A DNA stretch of 64,000 nt from Mariprofundus sp. NF (GTDB taxonomy: Bacteria; Pseudomonadota; Zetaproteobacteria; Mariprofundales; Mariprofundaceae). The notes beneath the pieces were generated by a model. It saw only the letters and a list, made by a program, of their open reading frames with translations, did not search any database and was not told the DNA's origin. Position numbers and translations under genes: made by a program. The first letter of the stretch is position 1; each line of letters starts with the position of its first letter. Positions 35,439-43,223 of the stretch are shown here, one piece after another. Location of the stretch: assembly GCF_013387455.1 (NCBI RefSeq), contig NZ_VWNC01000001.1, positions 186,001 to 250,000 of the forward strand, given 5' to 3'.

Positions 35439-36155
35439 TCAGGCGTTTGCTACAGCCTGTTTCTGGATCTCGGCCAGATCAGAGATGCCCTTATCGGCCA
35501 GAACCTTCAGCTGCATGAACTGATCCCAGTGCAGGGGTTTATCTTCAGCTGTGGCCTGTACCTCGATCACACCACCGATTGGTGTCATGATAAAGTTGGC
35601 ATCCATCTCAGCTTGTGAATCTTCCGAATACTGAAGATCGAGAAGTGCCTGCCCCTCCACAAAACCGCAGCTTACCGCTGCCAGCTGATCCATCACCGGA
35701 TCCTCTGTAAGTGTGCCATCGGCAAGTAGTTTGTTTACAGCGATACGCATGGCGACCCATGAACCGGTAATGGCTGCTGTGCGTGTGCCACCATCAGCCT
35801 GCAGTACATCACAGTCGATGCTGATAGAGCGGGGGCCAAGCAGATCAAGATCGACAACTGCGCGCAGCGAGCGGCCAATCAGGCGCTGGATCTCGACGGT
35901 ACGACCACCCTGTTTGCCACGAGCGGCTTCACGCCCGCCACGGGTATGGGTAGCGCGTGGCAGCATGCCATATTCAGCAGTGGCCCAGCCCTTGTCGGTG
36001 TTTCTCAGAAAGGGGGGCTGCTTCTCCTCCACACTGGCTGTGCATAATACGCGGGTATGGCCGAATGAGATCAGGGCGCAACCCTCTGCATAGCGGTTGA
36101 ATGATGTGTCGATGGAGACGGGGCGAAGTTCATCCGCCTGGCGAGTGTCGCGCAT
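35439..36155 (-). CDS. rph: Ribonuclease PH
   Basis: 238 residues, full length. A phosphorolytic 3'-5' exoribonuclease that trims tRNA 3' ends. [48 protein letters not shown] and [18 protein letters not shown] are the conserved RNase PH stretches, including the phosphate-binding Arg residues. First gene of the rph-rdgB-udg group; dsbC ends 18 bases upstream on the same strand. Confidence 0.97.
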   Translation of the reverse strand: MRDTRQADELRPVSIDTSFNRYAEGCALISFGHTRVLCTASVEEKQPPFLRNTDKGWATAEYGMLPRATHTRGGREAARGKQGGRTVEIQRLIGRSLRAVVDLDLLGPRSISIDCDVLQADGGTRTAAITGSWVAMRIAVNKLLADGTLTEDPVMDQLAAVSCGFVEGQALLDLQYSEDSQAEMDANFIMTPIGGVIEVQATAEDKPLHWDQFMQLKVLADKGISDLAEIQKQAVANA

Positions 36156-36173
36156 ATTTGATCCTTGTAATCG

Positions 36174-36887
36174 TTATCTGTTTTCCAGCCACTTCTTGAT
36201 ATCAGCAGCGGCTTTACCACCGGCAACCATGCGGCCATCACCGGCGATCAGGGCAGGTGTGCCGTTGATATTCAGTTTCTTGGCCAGAGCCGCGATCGCA
36301 TCAAGTGGTGTGTCGCAGGTGGCTGCTTCAGGGGTGAAGTTTTCCAGCATCACCTTCTGCAGCATTTCATGCTGATCTTTGCTGCACCAGATCGATGCTG
36401 ACTTGGCACGGGCATTGGGATGCAGCTGTACCAGCGGATAGAGGAAGGTGTAGACCTTAACGCCTTCCAATATTTTCAACTCCTCTTCCAGCTTGCGGCA
36501 GTAGGGGCAATCAGGGTCGGTGAAGATAGCCAGCTTCAGCTTGGCGTTTTTGTCACCGGATAGCACAGCTTTTTCCAGCGGCAGGCTGGACCAGTCGATA
36601 CGATTGATCTCCTCTTTACGTGCACTGGTCAGGTTCTTTTTGGCAGCGGTGTCAATGATGCTGGCGCCGAGTACAAAGTAGTCACCTTTGGCGTCGGAGT
36701 AGTAGATGTTTCTGCCACTGCGTACCTCAAAGAGTCCCTTGATCGGGGTCTTGCGTACCTCATCCACCTGCTCAACACGCAGTAGTTCAGCAGAATGTTT
36801 TGTGATGGCTTCGATATCAGCCTTGGATGAACCGGCAGAAGCCAGGGTTGGCATCACCAGTAAGAGTAGAATAAGAATTGATCGCAT
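36174..36887 (-). CDS. dsbC: DsbC/DsbG-type periplasmic thiol-disulfide isomerase
   Basis: 237 residues. The start (complement of 36885-36887) has GGAGGTTTT directly before it and begins a signal peptide (MRSILILLLLVMPTLASA). An N-terminal dimerisation domain (about 25-85, PIKGLFEVRSG) leads to a thioredoxin domain with DPDCPYCRKLEEEL (active CxxC). INGTPALIAGDGR holds the cis-Pro loop. It isomerises wrong disulfides in the periplasm. It follows the TlpA gene and is oriented away from the copper cluster. Confidence 0.92.
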   Translation of the reverse strand: MRSILILLLLVMPTLASAGSSKADIEAITKHSAELLRVEQVDEVRKTPIKGLFEVRSGRNIYYSDAKGDYFVLGASIIDTAAKKNLTSARKEEINRIDWSSLPLEKAVLSGDKNAKLKLAIFTDPDCPYCRKLEEELKILEGVKVYTFLYPLVQLHPNARAKSASIWCSKDQHEMLQKVMLENFTPEAATCDTPLDAIAALAKKLNINGTPALIAGDGRMVAGGKAAADIKKWLENR

Positions 36888-36926
36888 AAAACCTCCGGAA
36901 ATTTCAACTGTATGAATCATGATTTG

Positions 36927-37418
36927 TTAACGCTGAGCGTGAAGGGGGGCGTTTTGCGCCTCGGGGAGCAGGCTTTTAAGTAGCTGATCCGAATAAGCTT
37001 TGCTGCTCCAGTCGCGCGGCCCTCTGTGCAGCTGGCTGACTTCACCATCGGCATCAATAATGATGGTGGTGGGCAGGGCCTGAGCGCCGAGCTTGCGTGC
37101 CTGATTCTCATCAGTAAGCAGAAGCGGCATGTCGATGCCGGCCTCTTGCAGAAAAGCTGTGGCGTTGGCTGCTTTTTGATCCAGCGTTACGGATATTGTC
37201 TTGATTTGCGGGTGATTGCTTACCCACTGCGCAAAGGCGGGCATCTCTGCACGGCATGAGGGGCACCATGAGGCCCAGAAGTGGACCAGTGCAGGTTTCC
37301 CTTTGAGTGAATCCAGCGTGTAGGTCGTGCCACTCTCATCCATCCATTTGAATTCGGCAGTATGGGCTGGAGTCCATGCCAACAGTGTAATGATCAACAC
37401 TGTAATCCAACGAATCAT
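36927..37418 (-). CDS. TlpA/ResA-type periplasmic thioredoxin
   Basis: 163 residues. Signal peptide MIRWITVLIITLLAW...AHTA, strong AGGAGAGCC ribosome site. HFWASWCPSCRAEMP is the TlpA-type active site and ALPTTIIIDADG the cis-Pro loop. Such proteins reduce apo-cytochrome c or copper-site cysteines. Being paired with dsbC and divergent from the copper genes, reduction of exported Cys proteins or copper sites is a reasonable inference. Confidence 0.9.
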   Translation of the reverse strand: MIRWITVLIITLLAWTPAHTAEFKWMDESGTTYTLDSLKGKPALVHFWASWCPSCRAEMPAFAQWVSNHPQIKTISVTLDQKAANATAFLQEAGIDMPLLLTDENQARKLGAQALPTTIIIDADGEVSQLHRGPRDWSSKAYSDQLLKSLLPEAQNAPLHAQR

Positions 37419-37498
37419 AAGGCTCTCCTCTTCTGTAGCAGTTGTTACAAGCGCCCGAATCTTGCAGATAACGTTGCACTACGCCATCATTCCGCGCC

Positions 37499-37900
37499 AT
37501 GCGAAAAGTACTTGCTCTGTTTCTGACTGCAACACTGTTGTGTGTCAGCTCTGTTCCTGCGTTAGCGGAAGCTGCAAGTTGTGCTGGACCTGAACTTGCC
37601 GTCAGCCTGGCGATGGGCGATGAACATGCTTCTCACCATGATGACGGGCTTGAAGAGGCCCATCTTGGTCATGATCATCACAGAGGTCTGCAGGATGATT
37701 GGCAGAAAGAGCGTATTGAGTGCGGCTGCGGCTGTCACAATAGCATCGACTCGCTACCGCATCTTCTCGCCCCGCATAATATCGACACCGCTGTTTTTCA
37801 TATGGGTGTCGACTCGCTGGCTGCCGCAGTGAGGTTTGAACCGGTGTTCTTTTACCGCGCTGCCCGCATCCCAGTCCCGCCTCCACAACTCATCTCCTGA
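37499..37900 (+). CDS. Exported His-rich protein with CGCGCH motif
   Basis: 133 residues. Signal peptide MRKVLALFLTATLLCVSS...ALA, then a His/Asp-rich stretch (DEHASHHDDG, HLGHDHHRG) and a central CGCGCHNSIDSLPHLLAPHN with clustered Cys and His, well suited to metal binding. No ribosome site is obvious. It opens the plus-strand cluster with the outer-membrane, Csp1 and PCuAC genes, so copper binding is inferred. Not a family I can name; a CopL-like regulatory or sensing role is conceivable. Confidence 0.6.
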   Translation: MRKVLALFLTATLLCVSSVPALAEAASCAGPELAVSLAMGDEHASHHDDGLEEAHLGHDHHRGLQDDWQKERIECGCGCHNSIDSLPHLLAPHNIDTAVFHMGVDSLAAAVRFEPVFFYRAARIPVPPPQLIS

Positions 37901-38125
37901 TTTCTTAAATTCTGAACGCCATCTTTTTTGATGGTCTGCTTGCGTATGCTGTCGGATATTCTATCTCCGTTCAGTTGCGCCATACCTGTATTGATTATGA
38001 TTGCTGTTAAACATGGCTTCGAGCACTCTCTTGGCAACTGTTTGTGAACAGAACGCCGTCTTAGAGATCGTGACGATTGATGCATCATACAGGTTAGAGA
38101 TGATGAAAATTAATTTGGAGAGAAC

Positions 38126-39211
38126 ATGAAAATCGCAAAATCTTTGGCCATCGCGAGCGCGCTGGTTTTATCAACTGCAGGTATGGTGCAGCAATCTGAA
38201 GCCAGTGAGTGTGGCCTCTCATGCTGTATTGCTGCCGGTGTTGACGGTGTCGGTTCGGCAACCGGTCTGACCGTCTCACTGCAGTACGACACCATGCTGA
38301 TGAAAACCAACAGACAGGGGACATCAAAAATCAGCCCGCAGCAGATTATCATTAATAATCTTGCAGCACGCGGATTTGGATCGATGTATGCCGTATCCAC
38401 CAAAATGACCATGCAGAAGATTGTTGCCAACATGGCTTATCGCATGGATGAGGATAATGTCTTCATGCTGACTGTACCGTATATCATCAACGATATGGAG
38501 ATGATGATGGGCATGAAAACTCCGGCAGGCATCCGTTACTCTAGCAATACTATGGATACCATTCAGGGACTTGGCGATGTGACTGCGATGTATCTGCGTG
38601 ATGTGTATAAAGATACCGATATCCGTACTCGTGAGCGTCTGACCCTCGGTCTGGGTATTAAAGCGCCTACCGGCAAATCCAAAGCGCGCAACGGAAGGGG
38701 TGATCTGGTACATATGATGATGCAGGCAGGTACCGATTCATGGGATGCGTTCCTGGTAGCCAACGGTACATTTGCCTTTGGTGAGCATGAAGATGGTGGT
38801 GCGCAGTGGATGCTCTCACCTTCTGCAAGTTACCATGCCACTACGCGCAACAGCCTGGGTTATAAAGTGGGCGACCGTCTGAATGCCGACATTTCTGCCC
38901 GTTACCGCATCACCTCCAAATTTAATGTGAAACTGGATGTGAATAGTGTCTACTCACAGAAGGATGACACCGATGGCACCATTGATCCTACCTCAGGAAA
39001 AATCGCTTATCAGAATGTAAATGGCAATGTGCTCGATAATGTGGCCAACACCGGTCTGGCTTCCGTTTTCATCTCACCCGGCTTCCAGTGGATTGCTGCT
39101 GATGGACTGATTCTAAGTGGTGAGTACCGTATGCCTGTATATCAGAACGTAAGAGGCATTCAGCAGGTCACCGATCACTGGTTCTTCCTGCGCGCCACGA
39201 CTTACTTCTAG
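38126..39211 (+). CDS. Met-rich outer-membrane beta-barrel protein of the copper cluster
   Basis: 361 residues. Signal peptide to about residue 27, then Cys-containing SECGLSCCIAAG at the mature N-terminus. The rest alternates as beta strands and ends in a terminal Phe (RATTYF), the usual barrel signature. NDMEMMMGMKTP and HMMMQAG are Met-rich loops that could contact Cu(I). TTG-free ATG start behind TTGGAGAGAAC. csp follows 16 bases on. A copper-related transporter or porin is inferred from neighbours; the family is unassigned. Confidence 0.7.
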   Translation: MKIAKSLAIASALVLSTAGMVQQSEASECGLSCCIAAGVDGVGSATGLTVSLQYDTMLMKTNRQGTSKISPQQIIINNLAARGFGSMYAVSTKMTMQKIVANMAYRMDEDNVFMLTVPYIINDMEMMMGMKTPAGIRYSSNTMDTIQGLGDVTAMYLRDVYKDTDIRTRERLTLGLGIKAPTGKSKARNGRGDLVHMMMQAGTDSWDAFLVANGTFAFGEHEDGGAQWMLSPSASYHATTRNSLGYKVGDRLNADISARYRITSKFNVKLDVNSVYSQKDDTDGTIDPTSGKIAYQNVNGNVLDNVANTGLASVFISPGFQWIAADGLILSGEYRMPVYQNVRGIQQVTDHWFFLRATTYF

Positions 39212-39227
39212 GCTAAGGGGAATATAG

Positions 39228-39701
39228 ATGAGTAACGATAACTTTTCTGAACAGCGCCGCAGTATGCTCAAAGGGGCAGGTGCGCTTGGTGCCACTGCCG
39301 TGGCAGCAACTGCTCTGGGTGGCAGTGCCATTGCGGCAGGTATGGATGCACACCATCACCATGCCGCTGGCGCAAAACATCTTGAGTTGGCCAAATCACT
39401 GCATCACTGCGTGGCAACTGCCGAGGCTTGTATTGACCACTGTCTTGATTCGTTCAAGACCGGGGATACAGTGCTGGCGGATTGCGCTATCAGTGTGCAG
39501 GAGACGATGGCTTTCTGTACGGCTCATGCCAAGCTGGCTTCGTATAACTCAAAACATCTGAAAGCCATGATTGAGCTGGGGATTCAGGTTTGTGCTGATT
39601 GTGAAAAGCAGTGTCGCAAACATGAAAAACATGCTTCGTGCAAAGCGTGTGCAGATGCGTGTGCAACATGCATCAAGGCGTGCAAAGCTTACACCGCATA
39701 A
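39228..39701 (+). CDS. csp1: Csp1-like copper storage protein, Tat-exported four-helix bundle
   Basis: 157 residues. A twin-arginine signal (QRRSMLKGAGALGATAVAAT) is followed by a His run (AHHHHAAG) and a helical domain with 13 cysteines, the number known for Csp1 of methanotrophs. Spacings include CIDHC, CADCEKQC, CKACADAC and CIKAC. In Csp proteins these line the core of a four-helix bundle and hold many Cu(I) ions. The Tat signal implies folding before export to the periplasm. The neighbours (Met-rich barrel, PCuAC chaperone) support a copper role. Confidence 0.9.
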   Translation: MSNDNFSEQRRSMLKGAGALGATAVAATALGGSAIAAGMDAHHHHAAGAKHLELAKSLHHCVATAEACIDHCLDSFKTGDTVLADCAISVQETMAFCTAHAKLASYNSKHLKAMIELGIQVCADCEKQCRKHEKHASCKACADACATCIKACKAYTA

Positions 39702-39711
39702 GAGAGGTAGA

Positions 39712-39739
39712 AGCGGGGTAGCCTCTTGGCTGCCCCGCT
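39712..39739 (+). terminator. Hairpin between csp1 and PCuAC genes (attenuator or weak terminator)
   Basis: AGCGGGGTAGCC-TCTT-GGCTGCCCCGCT is a 12-bp stem (one G-T pair) followed by ATTTTCGG. The short T-run suggests partial termination that would set csp1 above the downstream chaperone gene. Confidence 0.55.
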
Positions 39740-39764
39740 ATTTTCGGAACACCGAGAGGATGAT

Positions 39765-40250
39765 ATGAGAATTAAAACGTTATTACTGACAGTTGCGATG
39801 ATGATTGCGCCAGCATTGGCTGCGGCAGAGATCACTGTGGAAAATGCCTGGGTGCGCATGCCGCCACCTGTTGCTGATACTGCAGCAGGTTACCTGACGC
39901 TGAAAAATAGTGGTGATGCAGATATCGAAGTGGTTGCAATTGAATCCTCAGCTGCCGCCAAACCTGAATTTCACAGCATGTCGATGCATGATGGTATGAT
40001 GCATATGATGAAGATGGAGAAGGTGGTTGTGCCGGCCCATGGTGAGCTGCACTTTGCAACAGGTGGTAATCATCTGATGCTGACCGAGCTGACAGGCGCA
40101 CTGAATGCCGGTGACCATGTGATGCTGACACTGAAAATGTCCGATGGCAGCTCAGTGATGGTACATGCAGAGGTGCGTGATATGCGTCAGCAGAGCTCGG
40201 GTGAGAATGAGTCGAATGGTGAGGGGCACGGTGGTCATCACGGTCACTGA
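39765..40250 (+). CDS. Periplasmic Cu(I) chaperone, PCuAC family
   Basis: 161 residues. ATG at 39765 behind GAGAGGATGAT; signal peptide MRIKTLLLTVAMMIAPALA. ITVENAWVRMPPPVADTAAGYLTL and the H...M...HxM copper motif (FHSMSMHDGMM ... HLM) place it in PCuAC, which delivers Cu(I) to cytochrome oxidase or other sites. The C-terminal GEGHGGHHGH tail adds more metal ligands. Its place right after csp1 suggests it trades copper with the store. Confidence 0.93.
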   Translation: MRIKTLLLTVAMMIAPALAAAEITVENAWVRMPPPVADTAAGYLTLKNSGDADIEVVAIESSAAAKPEFHSMSMHDGMMHMMKMEKVVVPAHGELHFATGGNHLMLTELTGALNAGDHVMLTLKMSDGSSVMVHAEVRDMRQQSSGENESNGEGHGGHHGH

Positions 40251-40287
40251 TATAAGCTGACCCTTTTATTATTGGCGCTACGGATAG

Positions 40288-40323
40288 ATGGCGCAGATTA
40301 CGATTTGATGTAATCTGCGCCAT
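40288..40323. terminator. Perfect 14-bp inverted repeat after the PCuAC gene
   Basis: ATGGCGCAGATTAC (40288-40301) and GTAATCTGCGCCAT (40310-40323) pair without mismatch across an 8-base loop. No T-tract follows at once (ATCTGTTTATAG), so it may be a terminator, an RNA-stabilising stem or a regulator site. Confidence 0.5.
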
Positions 40324-40375
40324 ATCTGTTTATAGACTACTTTTTAGGCATGTTTTTCCAATATAGGGGGGCAAT

Positions 40376-41020
40376 ATGAGATTTGTGATACGGCTTGTGC
40401 TCTGCTTCTCTCTATTAAGCTTTACGGCCTGCGAGTTTGATCGCCATGAGATGCATCAGGCACGCCAGAACCTCTCCTATACGACCAAGCTGCATCACCT
40501 GCATATGCTGATGAACCACTCCCTGCAGATGGCCACACAGGGCGCAGATATGAATCTTCAGGGCATCGAACATGGCCCGGCGATGTTGGTCAAGTCTTCT
40601 GAACTGCTGAAACGCGCGATGAGTGGGCCTGAGATGGCACGCATGCATAAATATGGCAGTGGTAACAAGCCCTTGATGAAGATGACCCAGGAGCTTGCCG
40701 ATAAAGCTTCTGTACTGATTGAAGCGATGAAAGCGATCTCAACCAAAAGCGAGGATAAAAACGCCATCCGCATGCTCAATCACGCGGTTGAGGTGGCAGC
40801 TACCGGCAGCAGCCTGATTATGCTGGGTCAGCAGGGTATGGCCGGAGATATTGATGCGGTGATGGTGAACCATGGCCAGTTGATGCTTGGCGAAGCTTCA
40901 GGGCTTCTGCATGACACCACCGGAGCCCCGGAGTACCGGTTGCTGGTCAGTGGTGTGGTACAGATGCTGATCGGGATTCCCGATATGCCGGTGGATAGTG
41001 AAGATGACGAAAGTAAGTAA
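40376..41020 (+). CDS. His/Met-rich helical lipoprotein
   Basis: 214 residues. Lipobox LLSFTAC (Cys19) after a short signal; AGGGGGGCAAT precedes the ATG. The mature part is helical and unusually rich in His and Met (HEMHQARQ, KLHHLHMLMNHSLQM, EMARMHKYG, VMVNHGQLML), again suggesting copper contact. It closes the copper gene group and is followed 19 bases later by ftsY. Family not recognised. Confidence 0.65.
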   Translation: MRFVIRLVLCFSLLSFTACEFDRHEMHQARQNLSYTTKLHHLHMLMNHSLQMATQGADMNLQGIEHGPAMLVKSSELLKRAMSGPEMARMHKYGSGNKPLMKMTQELADKASVLIEAMKAISTKSEDKNAIRMLNHAVEVAATGSSLIMLGQQGMAGDIDAVMVNHGQLMLGEASGLLHDTTGAPEYRLLVSGVVQMLIGIPDMPVDSEDDESK

Positions 41021-41039
41021 AGGTTTCAGGGAGTAAATC

Positions 41040-41933
41040 ATGACTTCGTTCTTTTCCAGACTAAAAAATGGTCTCTCCCGTAGTCGTGATGCGCTCTCGC
41101 AACTGGTGCCCGGAGGTTCAGTTGATGCGCTCTCGGAAGAGGAGTGGCTCGATATCGAAGATGGGCTGATTATGGCCGATTGCGGCGGTGAGCTGGCCGG
41201 TGAGCTTGTACACAAAGCAAGAAAGCGTCGCGGTGGTTCAGTGCAGGCACTGAAAGAGTCGATGATCTCCATGCTGCCTGAGGTTGAGCCGGTAAATATG
41301 CCTGCCGGCGGGCCATTTGTACTGCTGGTGGTTGGTGTCAATGGCACCGGCAAAACCACAACCATTGGTAAGATTGCAACGATGTTCCGCCAGCAGGGCA
41401 AGTCGGTACTGGTGGGTGCGGCTGATACCTTCCGTGCGGCAGCGGTTGAGCAGCTGGCTGTATGGGTGGAACGTGCCGGTGCTGAGATGGTACGTCAGCA
41501 CGAGGGCGCTGATCCGGCTGCTGTTGCCTTTGATACGATTCAGCGCGGTGTGGCGCGCAATTATGATGTGGTCATCATCGATACTGCCGGGCGTGTACAG
41601 ACTGATCGTGGCCTGATGGATGAGTTGGCCAAGGTGCGTCGTGTGATCACCAAGGCATATCCGGAGGCTCCGCACGAGGTGTGGCAGGTTGTTGATGGCG
41701 GTACAGGCCAGAATGCTGTCATGCAGGTGGATAAGTTCCGTGAAGTGGCTGGCACTTCAGGTTTGATTGTCACCAAACTCGATGGATCGGGTAAGGGTGG
41801 CATTGTGCTGCAGCTCTCACACCGGTTCGGACTGCCAATCCGTTATGTCGGCGTGGGCGAAACACTTGAAGATCTGATGGAATTTGATGGCGAAGCATTC
41901 ATCAATAGCCTGCTACCTGATCAACCCGAATAA
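41040..41933 (+). CDS. ftsY: Signal recognition particle receptor FtsY
   Basis: 297 residues: the NG domain only, without the long acidic A domain of E. coli FtsY. VVGVNGTGKTTTIGKIA is the P-loop, AADTFRAAAVEQL, DTAGRVQTD and TKLDGSGKGG the remaining GTPase motifs, and GVGETLEDLMEFD the C-terminal signature. It docks SRP-ribosome complexes at the membrane. GGGAGTAAATC precedes the ATG. Confidence 0.96.
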   Translation: MTSFFSRLKNGLSRSRDALSQLVPGGSVDALSEEEWLDIEDGLIMADCGGELAGELVHKARKRRGGSVQALKESMISMLPEVEPVNMPAGGPFVLLVVGVNGTGKTTTIGKIATMFRQQGKSVLVGAADTFRAAAVEQLAVWVERAGAEMVRQHEGADPAAVAFDTIQRGVARNYDVVIIDTAGRVQTDRGLMDELAKVRRVITKAYPEAPHEVWQVVDGGTGQNAVMQVDKFREVAGTSGLIVTKLDGSGKGGIVLQLSHRFGLPIRYVGVGETLEDLMEFDGEAFINSLLPDQPE

Positions 41934-41999
41934 ATCAGACGATAAGCCCTTCATCAAAGGTGGCTGCGCGCAGCTCAATATTTCTGCTATGGTTTGCAT

Positions 42000-42632
42000 A
42001 TGAATGAAACTGTTACAAAAACCTGGTTGTCTCCCTCCAAAGTTCCTTCCGGTGATCGACTTATCCCGTTTATCTCGCGCGAAAAGTCTTTGATGATTCG
42101 CTTTCCGGCGATGTTTTCTGCGCGGCTGGTTGAAGACCATATCAACTGGTTAAAAGAGGAGGTGCCGGAGAATTACGAGGTTTTTGATGCAGGCTCCACC
42201 ACTATGTTTCATCGCATCACCATTATCCAGCTTATCTCCGAAGAGGAGGTGATGGCTGTGGCCGATGATCTGATCGCAGCGGCCAGACGTTTTGCCAAAG
42301 ATGCTACTCAGCTTGCTTATATGGTTGCTGAAGCCAATGGCATTGAGGCAGATACGCTGGCCAAGCATATGTTTACACTGGAGCAGAGCCCGGATGGCTG
42401 GGAGCTCTTTCCGCATGGTAAACATCTTCGCTGCACCGATCTTGAAAGTGGACAGGAGATCGAAATTTCTCTGGCCGGAAACGGTTTCGCCATGCTCGAT
42501 GCAGAGTTTTTCTGCCGTTATCTGGAGAGCACACCCGATCTGGAGTTGCCCGATACATTCGTAGAGCCGCAAGCTGATATGGCGCGTGCATTTGATATCC
42601 TTGAACACAATGGAAAATTCAGAGGCGGCTGA
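42000..42632 (+). CDS. Hypothetical protein, 210 aa
   Basis: ATG at 42000 (a TTG two codons earlier is also possible); no clear ribosome site. Soluble, acidic, mixed alpha/beta with no signal or membrane span. Recognisable blocks are IRFPAMFSARLVEDHINWL, a helix-rich middle, and ELFPHGKHLRCTDLESGQEIEISL. I cannot assign a family. It lies between ftsY and a small lipoprotein gene. Confidence 0.6.
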   Translation: MNETVTKTWLSPSKVPSGDRLIPFISREKSLMIRFPAMFSARLVEDHINWLKEEVPENYEVFDAGSTTMFHRITIIQLISEEEVMAVADDLIAAARRFAKDATQLAYMVAEANGIEADTLAKHMFTLEQSPDGWELFPHGKHLRCTDLESGQEIEISLAGNGFAMLDAEFFCRYLESTPDLELPDTFVEPQADMARAFDILEHNGKFRGG

Positions 42633-42680
42633 TCGATAGCTAGCTAACGGCCTTGTTTAGGGCCGTAAGGCGAGCATCTG

Positions 42681-43079
42681 CTAAGAAGCGTTGAGTAAGC
42701 GAATCTCATCCAGTGACATGTTTTTATCGATTAGCGTTGAGCTGGCATCCAGATCGACCTGTATATCGAACTCCTGATCGAGCATCGCCTCGAGATATTC
42801 GTTGTCGATCTCTCTGTCGGTAGTGACAACTTTGACCCCTTTGTCATTACTACCATATCGAGGTGGCAGATAGATCGAACCATTATTGAAATCAACAGCA
42901 AATGCGATGAGACCGGGCACAATGAAAAATAGCAGGCCAATACCGTCGGCTACGGCAATTTTAATGTCCACCTCATTGGAGTGGCGCTGCCCGATACGTT
43001 CAGGATAAAAGAGCGTGCCGCAGGCGGTAAGGTTGATGATTAGCGCCAGGAGAATGAGTTTGCTTGTGATCTTTTTCAT
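42681..43079 (-). CDS. Small lipoprotein, 132 aa
   Basis: A lipobox at INLTACG (Cys20) follows a good signal sequence. GTLFYPERIGQRHSNEVDIKIAVADGIGLLFFIVPGLIAFAVDFNNGSIYLP contains one further hydrophobic stretch and resembles the short YceK/YidQ-type lipoproteins in layout. Acidic C-terminus. Function unknown. A short ACGGCC/GGCCGT stem at 42647-42666 separates it from the convergent gene. Confidence 0.65.
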   Translation of the reverse strand: MKKITSKLILLALIINLTACGTLFYPERIGQRHSNEVDIKIAVADGIGLLFFIVPGLIAFAVDFNNGSIYLPPRYGSNDKGVKVVTTDREIDNEYLEAMLDQEFDIQVDLDASSTLIDKNMSLDEIRLLNAS

Positions 43080-43171
43080 GGCTGCCCTCCCACCGAACAG
43101 TTGTTAACTGATAGTTAAGGCCTAAAGAGCAGAATGGTCAAGTCGGAGTTGATTTTCGCCACTATAACAAA

Positions 43172-43195
43172 GAACCCCGCACCAAGGCGGGGTTC
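43172..43195 (-). terminator. Rho-independent terminator after acnA
   Basis: GAACCCCGC and GCGGGGTTC pair perfectly (9 bp) across a 6-base loop. On the minus strand the stem is followed by TTTGTTATAG, just after the acnA stop. Confidence 0.85.
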
Positions 43196-43223
43196 CTGTC
43201 GCTACAGTTAAGGTTTCTTCGAA

